Source: Sipunculus nudus (Eukaryota > Annelida > Sipuncula > Golfingiida > Sipunculidae). Taken from it: 64,000 bases of DNA. Within the stretch, counting starts at the first letter, position 1; every line of letters starts with the position of its first letter. Location: assembly GCA_026874595.1 (NCBI GenBank), contig CM049311.1, forward strand, positions 77,822,453-77,886,452, in the 5' to 3' direction. Positions 1 to 13,900 of the stretch are shown here, one piece after another. Position numbers and translations under genes: made by a program. The notes under the pieces were generated by a model that saw only the letters and a list, made by a program, of their open reading frames with translations, was not told the origin of the DNA and searched no databases.

Positions 1-1020
1 GGGTCAGTGTTTGTCGAGTTATAAAGTGTTAACAAAACTTTAACCTGACCTGGCTTGGGATCTTTACAAAATTTGTCAAATAACTGGCCCAGAAATTAAA
101 ATGTGTGAGGGTATAAGTGTTTGCCGAGTTTGAAAGAATAAACGAAACCTTTTACTTGAACGGGGTTGGGATCTGTACAAATTTTGTCGAATTATTAGGA
201 ACGAAGTTAAAATATAAAAAAATTTAATAGCTGTGCTAGGCATTGTCACTGTACATAAATATATTACGTTAAATTGAAATGTCTTCATTAGCAATGGAGA
301 AGTTAAGTGAACCTAACAAAAAAAAAAACTCTAATCTGGCTTGGTCATGGTAAAACGGGGGCCTGTGATCTCGACCTGTGCCTTTCTGGTCCCAGAATCA
401 TAGTTTGGGGGGGGGGGGGGGGGGTTAACGACCACCTATACAATACATATTTGTAATATGAAAACAATCGAGTAAGTGGTTGCCGAGTTACAAAGAGTAA
501 ACAAAAACTTAAACCCTTAGCTTGGTTGGGGTCTGTACAAGGTGTGCCTAATTACTGGTCCAGAAATTATAACATGGTGAAAACTTTTATAGCTGTGATA
601 GGTATTGTCACTGTTCATCAGTGTATAAAGTTCAATTGAAATGGCTTTATTAACAATTGAGAAAGAAACCTTACAAAAAAAATTTCAACTGGCTTGTTCA
701 GGGACAACGTCGGTATATGATCTTGTCCTTTTTGTCCCTAATTTATAGGAGGATATCTAACCCCCTATGCAATACATATGTTTCATATGAAAGCAATAGG
801 GTCAGTGGTTGCCTAGTTATATAGTGTAAACAAAACTTTAACCTGAACTGGCTTGGGATCTTTACAAAAGTTGTCAAATAACTGGCCCAGAAATTAAAAT
901 ATGTGAGGGTATAAGTGTTTGCCGAGTTTGAAAGAATAAACGAAACCTTTAACTTGAACTGGGTTGGGATCTATACAAATTTTGTCTAATTACTAGCCCA
1001 GCAATTAACATATTGTAAAA
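1..1020. repeat. Partial HOR block at the left edge
   Basis: The first ~1 kb follows the monomer order seen at about 2501-3520 of the next block (start string 'gggtcagtgtttgtcgag'). At about 1021 the sequence continues as the block that starts at 5976, not as the one following 3520. This implies an unequal exchange or deletion between monomers left of 1021. An 18-base G-tract lies at 407-424. Confidence 0.75.
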
Positions 1021-4000
1021 CACCTTTAATAGCTGTGCTAGGTATTGTCACTGTACATAAATATATTACGTTTAATTGAAATGTCTTCATTAGCAATGGA
1101 GAAGTTAAATGAGACTAACAAAAAAAAACTCTAATCTGGCTTGGTCATGGACAACGGTGGCCTGTGATCTTGACCTGTGTCTTTCTGATCCCCAAATCAT
1201 AGGACGGGGTGGGGGGGGGGGGGGGTGGGGGGATTAATGACCACCTAAATAACACTTATTTGTAATATGAAAACAATCGAGTAAGTGGTTGACGAGTTAC
1301 AAATAGAAAACAAAACTTTAACCTTGGTTGGGGTCTGTACAAATTGTTTTGGATCTTTTCAAAATTTGTCCAATTACTGGCCCAGAAATTAAATTATGTG
1401 AGGGTAAGTGTTTGCCGAGTTATAAAAATAAACGAAACCTTTAACTTGAACTGGATTGGGAACTAAACAAATTTTGTCTAATTATTAGCAAAGAAATTAA
1501 AATATAATAAAAACATTTAATAGCTGTGCTAGGTATTGCCACTGTACATAAATATATTACGTTAAATTGAAATGTCTTCAATAGCAATGGAGAAGTTAAG
1601 TGAACCTAACAAAAAAAACTCTAATCTGGCTTGGTCATGGACAACGTTGGCCTGTGATCTTGACCTGTGCCTTTCTGATCCTCAAATCATAGGACGGGGT
1701 GGGGGGGATTAATGACCACCTAAATAACACTTATTTGTAATATGAAAACAATCGAGTAAGTGGTTGCCGAGTTACAAAGAGTAAACAAAAACTTTAACCT
1801 TGGTTGGGGTCTGTACAAATTGTTTTGGATCTTTTCAAAATTTGTCCAATTACTGGCCCAGAAATTAAATTATGTGAGGGTAAGTGTTTGCCGAGTTATA
1901 AAAATAAACGAAACCTTTAACTTGAACTGGATTGGGATCTGTACAAATTTTGTCGAATTATTAGCAACGAAGTTGAAATATTAAAAAAAATTAATAACTG
2001 GGCTAGGTATTGTCACTGAACATAAATGTATTACGTTTAATTGAAATGTCTTCATTAGCAATGGAGAAGTTAAATGAGACTAACAAAAAAAAACTCTAAT
2101 CTGGCTTGGTCATGGACAACGGTGGCCTGTTATCTTGACCTGTGCCTTTCTGATCCCCAAATCATAGGACGGGGTGGGGGGGGGGAGATTATACAGACCA
2201 CTTATACAATACATATTTGTAATATGAAAACAATCGAGTAAGTGGTTGCCGAGTTACAAAGAGTAAACAAAATCTTAAACCTGAGCTGGGTTTGGGTTTG
2301 TACAAATTGTGCCTAATTACTAGTCCAGAATTTATAATATGGTTTTAATAGCTATCAATGGAAAAATAAGCCTAACAAATAATCTTTAAACTGGCTTGTT
2401 CACGGACAACGTCAGTATGTAATCTTGTCTTTTTGTCCCTAATTCATAGGAGGATTTTTAACCCCCTATGCAGTACATACGTTGCATATGAAAGCAAAAG
2501 GGTCAGTGTTTGTCGAGTTATAAAGTGTTAACAAAACTTTAACCTGATCGGCTTGGGATCTTTACAAAATTTGTCAAATAACTGGCCCAGAAATTAAAAT
2601 GTGTGAGGGTATAAGTGTTTGCCGAGTTTGAAAGAATAAACGAAACCTTTTACTTGAACGGGGTTGGGATCTGTACAAATTTTGTCGAATTATTAGCAAC
2701 GAAGTTAAAATATAAAAAAAATTTAATAGCTGTGCTAGGCATTGTCACTGTACATAAATATATTACGTTAAATTGAAATGTCTTCATTAGCAATGGAGAA
2801 GTTAAGTGAACCTAACAAAAAAAAAACTCTAATCTGGCTTGGTCATGGAAAACGGGGGCCTGTGATCTCGACCTGTGCCTTTCTGGTCCCAGAATCATAG
2901 TTTGGGGGGGGGGTTACATCCACCTATACAATACATATTTGTAATATGAAAACAATCGAGTAAGTGGTTGCCGAGTTACAAAGAGTAAACAAAAACTTAA
3001 ACCCTTAGCTTGGTTGGGGTCTGTACAAGGTGTGCCTAATTACTGGTCCAGAAATTATAACATGGTGAAAACTTTTATAGCTGTGATAGGTATTGTCACT
3101 GTTCATCAGTGTATAAAGTTCAATTGAAATGGCTTTATTAACAATTGAGAAAGAAACCTTACAAAAAAAATTTCAACTGGCTTGTTCAGGGACAACGTCG
3201 GTATATGATCTTGTCCTTTTTGTCCCTAATTTATAGGAGGATATCTAACCCCCTATGCAATACATATGTTTCATATGAAAGCAATAGGGTCAGTGGTTGC
3301 CTAGTTATATAGTGTAAACAAAACTTTAACCTGAACTGGCTTGGGATCTTTACAAAAGTTATCAAATAACTAGCCCAGAAATTAAAATATGTGAGGGTAT
3401 AAGTGTTTGCCGAGTTTGAAAGAATAAACGAAACCTTTAACTTGAACTGGGTTGGGATCTATACAAATTTTGTCTAATTACTAGCCTAGCAATTAACATA
3501 TTGTAAAACACCTTTAATAGCTGTGCTAGGTATTGTCACTGTACATAAATATATTACGTTTAATTGAAATGTCTTCATTAGCAATGGAGAAGTTAAGTGA
3601 ACCTAACAAAAAAACTCTAATCTGGCTTGGTCATGGAATACGGGGGCCTGTGATCTTGACCTGTGGCTTTCTGGTCCCAAAATCATAGTTTTTTTTTGGG
3701 GGGGGGTGATTAACGACCACCTATACAATACATATTTGTAATATGAAAACAATCGAGTAAGTGGTTGCCGAGTTACAAACAGAAAACAAAAACTTTAACC
3801 TTGGTTGGGGTCTGTACAAATTGTTTTGGATCTTTTCAAAATTTGTCCAATTACTGGCCCAGAAATTAAATTATGTGAGGGTAAGTGTTTGCCGAATTAT
3901 AAAAATAAACGAAACCTTTAACTTGAACTGGATTGGGAACTAAACAAATTTTGTCTAATTATTAGCAAAAAAATTAAAATATAAAAAAAATTTAATAGCT

Positions 4001-5975
4001 GTGCTAGGTATTGTCACTGTCGATAAATGTATTACGTTTCATTGAAATGTCTTTATTAGCAACGGAGAAGTTAAATGAGCCTAACAAAAAACTCTAATCT
4101 GGCTTGGTCATGGACAACGGTGGCCTGTGATCTTGACCTGTGGATTTCTGGTCCCCAAATCATAGGACGAAGTGGGGGTGGGGGGATTAATGACCACCTA
4201 AACAACACTTATTTGTAATATGAAAACAATCGAGTAAGTGGTTGCCCAGTTACAAAGAGTAAACAAAAACTTTAACCTTGGTTGGGGTCACTGTCCATAA
4301 ATGTATTACGTTTCATTGAAATGTCTTCATTAGCAATGGAGAAGTTAAATGAGACTAACAAAAAAAAACTCTAATCTGGCTTGGTCATGGACAACGTTGG
4401 CCTGTGATCTTGACCTGTGCCTTTCTGATCCTCAAATCATAGGACGGGGTGGGGGGGATTAATGACCACCTAAATAACACTTATTTGTAATATGAAAACA
4501 ATCGAGTAAGTGGTTGCCGAGTTACAAAGAGTAAACAAAAACTTTAACCTTGGTTCGGGTCTGTACAAATTGTTTTGGATCTTTTCAAAATTTGTCCAAT
4601 TACTGGCCCAGAAATTAAATTATGTGAGGGTAATTGTTTGCCGAGTTATAAAAATAAACGAAACCTTTAACTTGAACTGGATTGGGAACTAAACAAATTT
4701 TGTCTCATTATTAGCAAAGAAATTAAAATATAAAAAAAACATATAATAGCTGTGCTAGGTATTGCCACTGTACATAAATATATTACGTTAAATTGAAATG
4801 TCTTCATTAGCAATGGAGAAGTTAAGTGAACCTAACAAAAAAAACTCTTATCTGGCTTGGTCATGGAAAACGGGGGCCTGTGATCTCGACCTGTGGCTTT
4901 CTGGTCCCAGAATCATAGTTTGGGGGGGGGGGGGGGGGGGGTTAACGACCACCTGTACAATACATATTTTTAATATGAAAACAATCGAGTAAGTGGTTGC
5001 CGAGTTACAAAGAGTAAACAAAACTTAAACCCTTAGCTTGGTTGGGGTCTGTACAAGGTGTGCCTAATTACTGGTCCAGAAATTATAACATGGTGAAAAC
5101 TTTTATAGCTGTGATAGGTATTGTCCCTGTTCATCAGTGTATAAAGTTCAGTTGAAATGGCTTTATTAACAATTGAGAAATAAACCTTTCAAAAAAAATT
5201 TCAATTGGCTTGTTTAGGGACAACGTCGGTATATGATCTTGTCCTTTTTGTCCCTAATTTATAGGAGGATATCTAACCCCCTATGCAATACATATGGTCA
5301 ATATGAAAGCGAAAGGGTCAGTGGTTGCCGAGATATAAAGATTAAACAAAACTTTAACCCGCGCTGCCTTATGATCTGTACAAAAGTTGTCAAATAACTG
5401 GCCCAGAAATTAAAATAATGAAAGTATAAGTGTTTGCCGAGTTTGAAAAAATAAACGAAACCTTTAACTTGAACTTGGTTGGGATTTGTACAAATTTTGT
5501 CTAATTGCTAGCCCAGCAATTAACATATTGTAAAACACTTTCAATAGCTGTGCTAGGTATTGTCACTGTACATCAGGGTATTAAGTACAATTAAAATGTC
5601 TTTAGTAGCATTGCAGAAATAAGCCTAACAAAAAAACTTTAATCTGGCTTGTTCAGGGACAACGTCGGCCAGTGATCTTGCCCTATTGGACCCCAAATCA
5701 TAGGTGGGTTTCTAACCCGTCATGCAATACATCTGTTTCATATGAAAGCAATAGGGTCAGTGGTTGCCTAGTTATAAAGTGTAAACAAAACTTTAACCTG
5801 AGCTGGCTTGGGATCTTTACAAAAGTTGTCAAATAACTGGCCCAGAAATTAAAATATGTGAGGGTATAAGTGTTTGCCGAGTTTGAAAGAATAAACGAAA
5901 CCTTTAACTTGAACTGGGTTGGGATCTATACAAATTTTGTCTAATTACTAGCCCAGCAATTAACATATTGTAAAA
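1021..5975. repeat. HOR block copy 1 (about 4955 bp)
   Basis: This block runs from one occurrence of 'taaaa|cacctttaatagctg' to the next equivalent one. It holds 12 monomers, starting near 1267, 1744, 2226, 2490, 2948, 3271, 3744, 4221, 4493, 4976, 5304 and 5744, with spacings of roughly 480, 480, 265, 458, 323, 473, 477, 272, 483, 328, 440 and 478 bp. The same monomer order and spacing recurs in the next two copies. G-tracts include 1211-1225 and 4922-4941. Confidence 0.9.
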
Positions 5976-8900
5976 CACCTTTAATAGCTGTGCTAGGTAT
6001 TGTCACTGTACATAAATATATTACGTTTAATTGAAATGTCTTCATTAGCAATGGAGAAGTTAAATGAGACTAACAAAAAAAAACTCTAATCTGGCTTGGT
6101 CATGGACAACGGTGGCCTGTGATCTTGACCTGTGCCTTTCTGATCCCCAAATCATAGGACGGGGTGGGGGGGGGGGGGGGGGGTGGGGGGATTAATGACC
6201 ACCTAAATAACACTTATTTGTAATATGAAAACAATCGAGTAAGTGGTTGCCGAGTTACAAATAGAAAACAAAACTTTAACCTTGGTTGGGGTCTGTACAA
6301 ATTGTTTTGGATCTTTTCAAAATTTGTCCAATTACTGGCCCAGAAATTAAATTATGTGAGGGTAAGTGTTTGCCGAGTTATAAAAATAAACGAAACCTTT
6401 AACTTGAACTGGATTGGGAACTAAACAAATTTTGTCTAATTATTAGCAAAGAAATTAAAATATAATAAAAACATTTAATAGCTGTGCTAGGTATTGCCAC
6501 TGTACATAAATATATTACGTTAAATTGAAATGTCTTCAATAGCAATGGAGAAGTTAAGTGAACCTAACAAAAAAAACTCTAATCTAGCTTGGTCATGGAC
6601 AACGTTGGCCTGTGATCTTGACCTGTGCCTTTCTGATCCTCAAATCATAGGACGGGGTGGGGGGGATTAATGACCACCTAAATAACACTTATTTGTAATA
6701 TGAAAACAATCGAGTAAGTGGTTGCCGAGTTACAAAGAGTAAACAAAAACTTTAACCTTGGTTGGGGTCTGTACAAATTGTTTTGGATCTTTTCAAAATT
6801 TGTCCAATTACTGGCCCAGAAATTAAATTATGTGAGGGTAAGTGTTTGCCGAGTTATAAAAATAAACGAAACCTTTAACTTGAACTGGATTGGGATCTGT
6901 ACAAATTTTGTCGAATTATTAGCAACGAAGTTGAAATATTAAAAAAATTAATAACTGGGCTAGGTATTGTCACTGAACATAAATGTATTACGTTTAATTG
7001 AAATGTCTTCATTAGCAATGGAGAAGTTAAATGAGACTAACAAAAAAAAACTCTAATCTGGCTTGGTCATGGACAACGGTGGCCTGTTATCTTGACCTGT
7101 GCCTTTCTGATCCCCAAATCATAGGACGGGGTGGGGGGGGGGGGAGATTATACAGACCACTTATACAATACATATTTGTAATATGAAAACAATCGAGTAA
7201 GTGGTTGCCGAGTTACAAAGAGTAAACAAAATCTTAAACCTGAGCTGGGTTTGGGTTTGTACAAATTGTGCCTAATTACTAGTCCAGAAATTATAATATG
7301 GTTTTAATAGCTATCAATGGAAAAATAAGCCTAACAAATAATCTTTAAACTGGCTTGTTCACGGACAACGTCAGTATGTAATCTTGTCTTTTTGTCCCTA
7401 ATTCATAGGAGGATTTTTAACCCCCTATGCAGTACATACGTTGCATATGAAAGCAAAAGGGTCAGTGTTTGTCGAGTTATAAAGTGTTAACAAAACTTTA
7501 ACCTGATCGGCTTGGGATCTTTACAAAATTTGTCAAATAACTGGCCCAGAAATTAAAATGTGTGAGGGTATAAGTGTTTGCCGAGTTTGAAAGAATAAAC
7601 GAAACCTTTTACTTGAACGGGGTTGGGATCTGTACAAATTTTGTCGAATTATTAGCAACGAAGTTAAAATATAAAAAAAATTTAATAGCTGTGCTAGGCA
7701 TTGTCACTGTACATAAATATATTACGTTAAATTGAAATGTCTTCATTAGCAATGGAGAAGTTAAGTGAACCTAACAAAAAAAAAACTCTAATCTGGCTTG
7801 GTCATGGAAAACGGGGGCCTGTGATCTCGACCTGTGCCTTTCTGGTCCCAGAATCATAGTTTGGGGGGGGGGGGGGTTACATCCACCTATACAATACATA
7901 TTTGTAATATGAAAACAATCGAGTAAGTGGTTGCCGAGTTACAAAGAGTAAACAAAAACTTAAACCCTTAGCTTGGTTGGGGTCTGTACAAGGTGTGCCT
8001 AATTACTGGTCCAGAAATTATAACATGGTGAAAACTTTTATAGCTGTGATAGGTATTGTCACTGTTCATCAGTGTATAAAGTTCAATTGAAATGGCTTTA
8101 TTAACAATTGAGAAAGAAACCTTACAAAAAAAATTTCAACTGGCTTGTTCAGGGACAACGTCGGTATATGATCTTGTCCTTTTTGTCCCTAATTTATAGG
8201 AGGATATCTAACCCCCTATGCAATACATATGTTTCATATGAAAGCAATAGGGTCAGTGGTTGCCTAGTTATATAGTGTAAACAAAACTTTAACCTGAACT
8301 GGCTTGGGATCTTTACAAAAGTTATCAAATAACTAGCCCAGAAATTAAAATATGTGAGGGTATAAGTGTTTGCCGAGTTTGAAAGAATAAACGAAACCTT
8401 TAACTTGAACTGGGTTGGGATCTATACAAATTTTGTCTAATTACTAGCCTAGCAATTAACATATTGTAAAACACCTTTAATAGCTGTGCTAGGTATTGTC
8501 ACTGTACATAAATATATTACGTTTAATTGAAATGTCTTCATTAGCAATGGAGAAGTTAAGTGAACCTAACAAAAAAACTCTAATCTGGCTTGGTCATGGA
8601 ATACGGGGGCCTGTGATCTTGACCTGTGGCTTTCTGGTCCCAAAATCATAGTTTTTTTTTGGGGGGGGGGGGGTGATTAACGACCACCTATACAATACAT
8701 ATTTGTAATATGAAAACAATCGAGTAAGTGGTTGCCGAGTTACAAACAGAAAACAAAAACTTTAACCTTGGTTGGGGTCTGTACAAATTGTTTTGGATCT
8801 TTTCAAAATTTGTCCAATTACTGGCCCAGAAATTAAATTATGTGAGGGTAAGTGTTTGCCGAATTATAAAAATAAACGAAACCTTTAACTTGAACTGGAT

Positions 8901-10939
8901 TGGGAACTAAACAAATTTTGTCTAATTATTAGCAAAAAAATTAAAATATAAAAAAAATTTAATAGCTGTGCTAGGTATTGTCACTGTCGATAAATGTATT
9001 ACGTTTCATTGAAATGTCTTTATTAGCAACGGAGAAGTTAAATGAGCCTAACAAAAAACTCTAATCTGGCTTGGTCATGGACAACGGTGGCCTGTGATCT
9101 TGACCTGTGGATTTCTGGTCCCCAAATCATAGGACGAAGTGGGGGTGGGGGGATTAATGACCACCTAAACAACACTTATTTGTAATATGAAAACAATCGA
9201 GTAAGTGGTTGCCCAGTTACAAAGAGTAAACAAAAACTTTAACCTTGGTTGGGGTCACTGTCCATAAATGTATTACGTTTCATTGAAATGTCTTCATTAG
9301 CAATGGAGAAGTTAAATGAGACTAACAAAAAAAAACTCTAATCTGGCTTGGTCATGGACAACGTTGGCCTGTGATCTTGACCTGTGCCTTTCTGATCCTC
9401 AAATCATAGGACGGGGTGGGGGGGATTAATGACCACCTAAATAACACTTATTTGTAATATGAAAACAATCGAGTAAGTGGTTGCCGAGTTACAAAGAGTA
9501 AACAAAAACTTTAACCTTGGTTCGGGTCTGTACAAATTGTTTTGGATCTTTTCAAAATTTGTCCAATTACTGGCCCAGAAATTAAATTATGTGAGGGTAA
9601 TTGTTTGCCGAGTTATAAAAATAAACGAAACCTTTAACTTGAACTGGATTGGGAACTAAACAAATTTTGTCTCATTATTAGCAAAGAAATTAAAATATAA
9701 AAAAAACATATAATAGCTGTGCTAGGTATTGCCACTGTACATAAATATATTACGTTAAATTGAAATGTCTTCATTAGCAATGGAGAAGTTAAGTGAACCT
9801 AACAAAAAAAACTCTTATCTGGCTTGGTCATGGAAAACGGGGGCCTGTGATCTCGACCTGTGGCTTTCTGGTCCCAGAATCATAGTTTGGGGGGGGGGGG
9901 GGGGGTTAACGACCACCTGTACAATACATATTTTTAATATGAAAACAATCGAGTAAGTGGTTGCCGAGTTACAAAGAGTAAACAAAACTTAAACCCTTAG
10001 CTTGGTTGGGGTCTGTACAAGGTGTGCCTAATTACTGGTCCAGAAATTATAACATGGTGAAAACTTTTATAGCTGTGATAGGTATTGTCCCTGTTCATCA
10101 GTGTATAAAGTTCAGTTGAAATGGCTTTATTAACAATTGAGAAATAAACCTTTCAAAAAAAATTTCAATTGGCTTGTTTAGGGACAACGTCGGTATATGA
10201 TCTTGTCCTTTTTGTCCCTAATTTATAGGAGGATATCTAACCCCCTATGCAATACATATGGTCAATATGAAAGCGAAAGGGTCAGTGGTTGCCGAGATAT
10301 AAAGATTAAACAAAACTTTAACCCGCGCTGCCTTATGATCTGTACAAAAGTTGTCAAATAACTGGCCCAGAAATTAAAATAATGAAAGTATAAGTGTTTG
10401 CCGAGTTTGAAAAAATAAACGAAACCTTTAACTTGAACTTGGTTGGGATTTGTACAAATTTTGTCTAATTGCTAGCCCAGCAATTAACATATTGTAAAAC
10501 ACTTTCAATAGCTGTGCTAGGTATTGTCACTGTACATCAGGGTATTAAGTACAATTAAAATGTCTTTAGTAGCATTGCAGAAATAAGCCTAACAAAAAAA
10601 CTTTAATCTGGCTTGTTCAGGGACAACGTCGGCCAGTGATCTTGCCCTATTGGACCCCAAATCATAGGTGGGTTTCTAACCCGTCATGCAATACATCTGT
10701 TTCATATGAAAGCAATAGGGTCAGTGGTTGCCTAGTTATAAAGTGTAAACAAAACTTTAACCTGAGCTGGCTTGGGATCTTTACAAAAGTTGTCAAATAA
10801 CTGGCCCAGAAATTAAAATATGTGAGGGTATAAGTGTTTGCCGAGTTTGAAAGAATAAACGAAACCTTTAACTTGAACTGGGTTGGGATCTATACAAATT
10901 TTGTCTAATTACTAGCCCAGCAATTAACATATTGTAAAA
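5976..10939. repeat. HOR block copy 2 (about 4964 bp)
   Basis: This is a direct tandem copy of 1021-5975. By eye, differences are few single bases (for example 'ctagcttgg' near 6593 where copy 1 has 'ctggcttgg') plus different lengths of G-tracts and A-tracts. The near-identity points to very recent amplification or ongoing homogenisation. Confidence 0.9.
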
Positions 10940-13900
10940 CACCTTTAATAGCTGTGCTAGGTATTGTCACTGTACATAAATATATTACGTTTAATTGAAA
11001 TGTCTTCATTAGCAATGGAGAAGTTAAATGAGACTAACAAAAAAAAACTCTAATCTGGCTTGGTCATGGACAACGGTGGCCTGTGATCTTGACCTGTGCC
11101 TTTCTGATCCCCAAATCATAGGACGGGGTGGGGGGGGTGGGGGGATTAATGACCACCTAAATAACACTTATTTGTAATATGAAAACAATCGAGTAAGTGG
11201 TTGCCGAGTTACAAATAGAAAACAAAACTTTAACCTTGGTTGGGGTCTGTACAAATTGTTTTGGATCTTTTCAAAATTTGTCCAATTACTGGCCCAGAAA
11301 TTAAATTATGTGAGGGTAAGTGTTTGCCGAGTTATAAAAATAAACGAAACCTTTAACTTGAACTGGATTGGGAACTAAACAAATTTTGTCTAATTATTAG
11401 CAAAGAAATTAAAATATAATAAAAACATTTAATAGCTGTGCTAGGTATTGCCACTGTACATAAATATATTACGTTAAATTGAAATGTCTTCAATAGCAAT
11501 GGAGAAGTTAAGTGAACCTAACAAAAAAAACTCTAATCTGGCTTGGTCATGGACAACGTTGGCCTGTGATCTTGACCTGTGCCTTTCTGATCCTCAAATC
11601 ATAGGACGGGGTGGGGGGGATTAATGACCACCTAAATAACACTTATTTGTAATATGAAAACAATCGAGTAAGTGGTTGCCGAGTTACAAAGAGTAAACAA
11701 AAACTTTAACCTTGGTTGGGGTCTGTACAAATTGTTTTGGATCTTTTCAAAATTTGTCCAATTACTGGCCCAGAAATTAAATTATGTGAGGGTAAGTGTT
11801 TGCCGAGTTATAAAAATAAACGAAACCTTTAACTTGAACTGGATTGGGATCTGTACAAATTTTGTCGAATTATTAGCAACGAAGTTGAAATATTAAAAAA
11901 ATTAATAACTGGGCTAGGTATTGTCACTGAACATAAATGTATTACGTTTAATTGAAATGTCTTCATTAGCAATGGAGAAGTTAAATGAGACTAACAAAAA
12001 AAAACTCTAATCTGGCTTGGTCATGGACAACGGTGGCCTGTTATCTTGACCTGTGCCTTTCTGATCCCCAAATCATAGGACGGGGTGGGGGGGGGGGGAG
12101 ATTATACAGACCACTTATACAATACATATTTGTAATATGAAAACAATCGAGTAAGTGGTTGCCGAGTTACAAAGAGTAAACAAAATCTTAAACCTGAGCT
12201 GGGTTTGGGTTTGTACAAATTGTGCCTAATTACTAGTCCAGAAATTATAATATGGTTTTAATAGCTATCAATGGAAAAATAAGCCTAACAAATAATCTTT
12301 AAACTGGCTTGTTCACGGACAACGTCAGTATGTAATCTTGTCTTTTTGTCCCTAATTCATAGGAGGATTTTTAACCCCCTATGCAGTACATACGTTGCAT
12401 ATGAAAGCAAAAGGGTCAGTGTTTGTCGAGTTATAAAGTGTTAACAAAACTTTAACCTGATCGGCTTGGGATCTTTACAAAATTTATCAAATAACTGGCC
12501 CAGAAATTAAAATGTGTGAGGGTATAAGTGTTTGCCGAGTTTGAAAGAATAAACGAAACCTTTTACTTGAACGGGGTTGGGATCTGTACAAATTTTGTCG
12601 AATTATTAGCAACGAAGTTAAAATATAAAAAAAATTTAATAGCTGTGCTAGGCATTGTCACTGTACATAAATATATTACGTTAAATTGAAATGTCTTCAT
12701 TAGCAATGGAGAAGTTAAGTGAACCTAACAAAAAAAAAACTCTAATCTGGCTTGGTCATGGAAAACGGGGGCCTGTGATCTCGACCTGTGCCTTTCTGGT
12801 CCCAGAATCATAGTTTGGGGGGGGGGGGGGTTACATCCACCTATACAATACATATTTGTAATATGAAAACAATCGAGTAAGTGGTTGCCGAGTTACAAAG
12901 AGTAAACAAAAACTTAAACCCTTAGCTTGGTTGGGGTCTGTACAAGGTGTGCCTAATTACTGGTCCAGAAATTATAACATGGTGAAAACTTTTATAGCTG
13001 TGATAGGTATTGTCACTGTTCATCAGTGTATAAAGTTCAATTGAAATGGCTTTATTAACAATTGAGAAAGAAACCTTACAAAAAAAATTTCAACTGGCTT
13101 GTTCAGGGACAACGTCGGTATATGATCTTGTCCTTTTTGTCCCTAATTTATAGGAGGATATCTAACCCCCTATGCAATACATATGTTTCATATGAAAGCA
13201 ATAGGGTCAGTGGTTGCCTAGTTATATAGTGTAAACAAAACTTTAACCTGAACTGGCTTGGGATCTTTACAAAAGTTATCAAATAACTAGCCCAGAAATT
13301 AAAATATGTGAGGGTATAAGTGTTTGCCGAGTTTGAAAGAATAAACGAAACCTTTAACTTGAACTGGGTTGGGATCTATACAAATTTTGTCTAATTACTA
13401 GCCTAGCAATTAACATATTGTAAAACACCTTTAATAGCTGTGCTAGGTATTGTCACTGTACATAAATATATTACGTTTAATTGAAATGTCTTCATTAGCA
13501 ATGGAGAAGTTAAGTGAACCTAACAAAAAAACTCTAATCTGGCTTGGTCATGGAATACGGGGGCCTGTGATCTTGACCTGTGGCTTTCTGGTCCCAAAAT
13601 CATAGTTTTTTTTTGGGGGGGGGGGTGATTAACGACCACCTATACAATACATATTTGTAATATGAAAACAATCGAGTAAGTGGTTGCCGAGTTACAAACA
13701 GAAAACAAAAACTTTAACCTTGGTTGGGGTCTGTACAAATTGTTTTGGATCTTTTCAAAATTTGTCCAATTACTGGCCCAGAAATTAAATTATGTTAGGG
13801 TAAGTGTTTGCCGAATTATAAAAATAAACGAAACCTTTAACTTGAACTGGATTGGGAACTAAACAAATTTTGTCTAATTATTAGCAAAAAAATTAAAATA

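Noticed and set aside
1760-1984. Recurring 60-74-codon open frame (MVAELQ...) in many satellite monomers
   Set aside because: It begins at GTG, not ATG, spans the two half-repeats and recurs only because the DNA repeats. The repeat is better explained as a non-coding satellite.
4798-4992. Open frame crossing a poly-G tract in the satellite (MSSLAMEKLSEP...)
   Set aside because: Frame continuity depends on the exact G-run length, which differs between block copies, and it is not maintained in other monomers.
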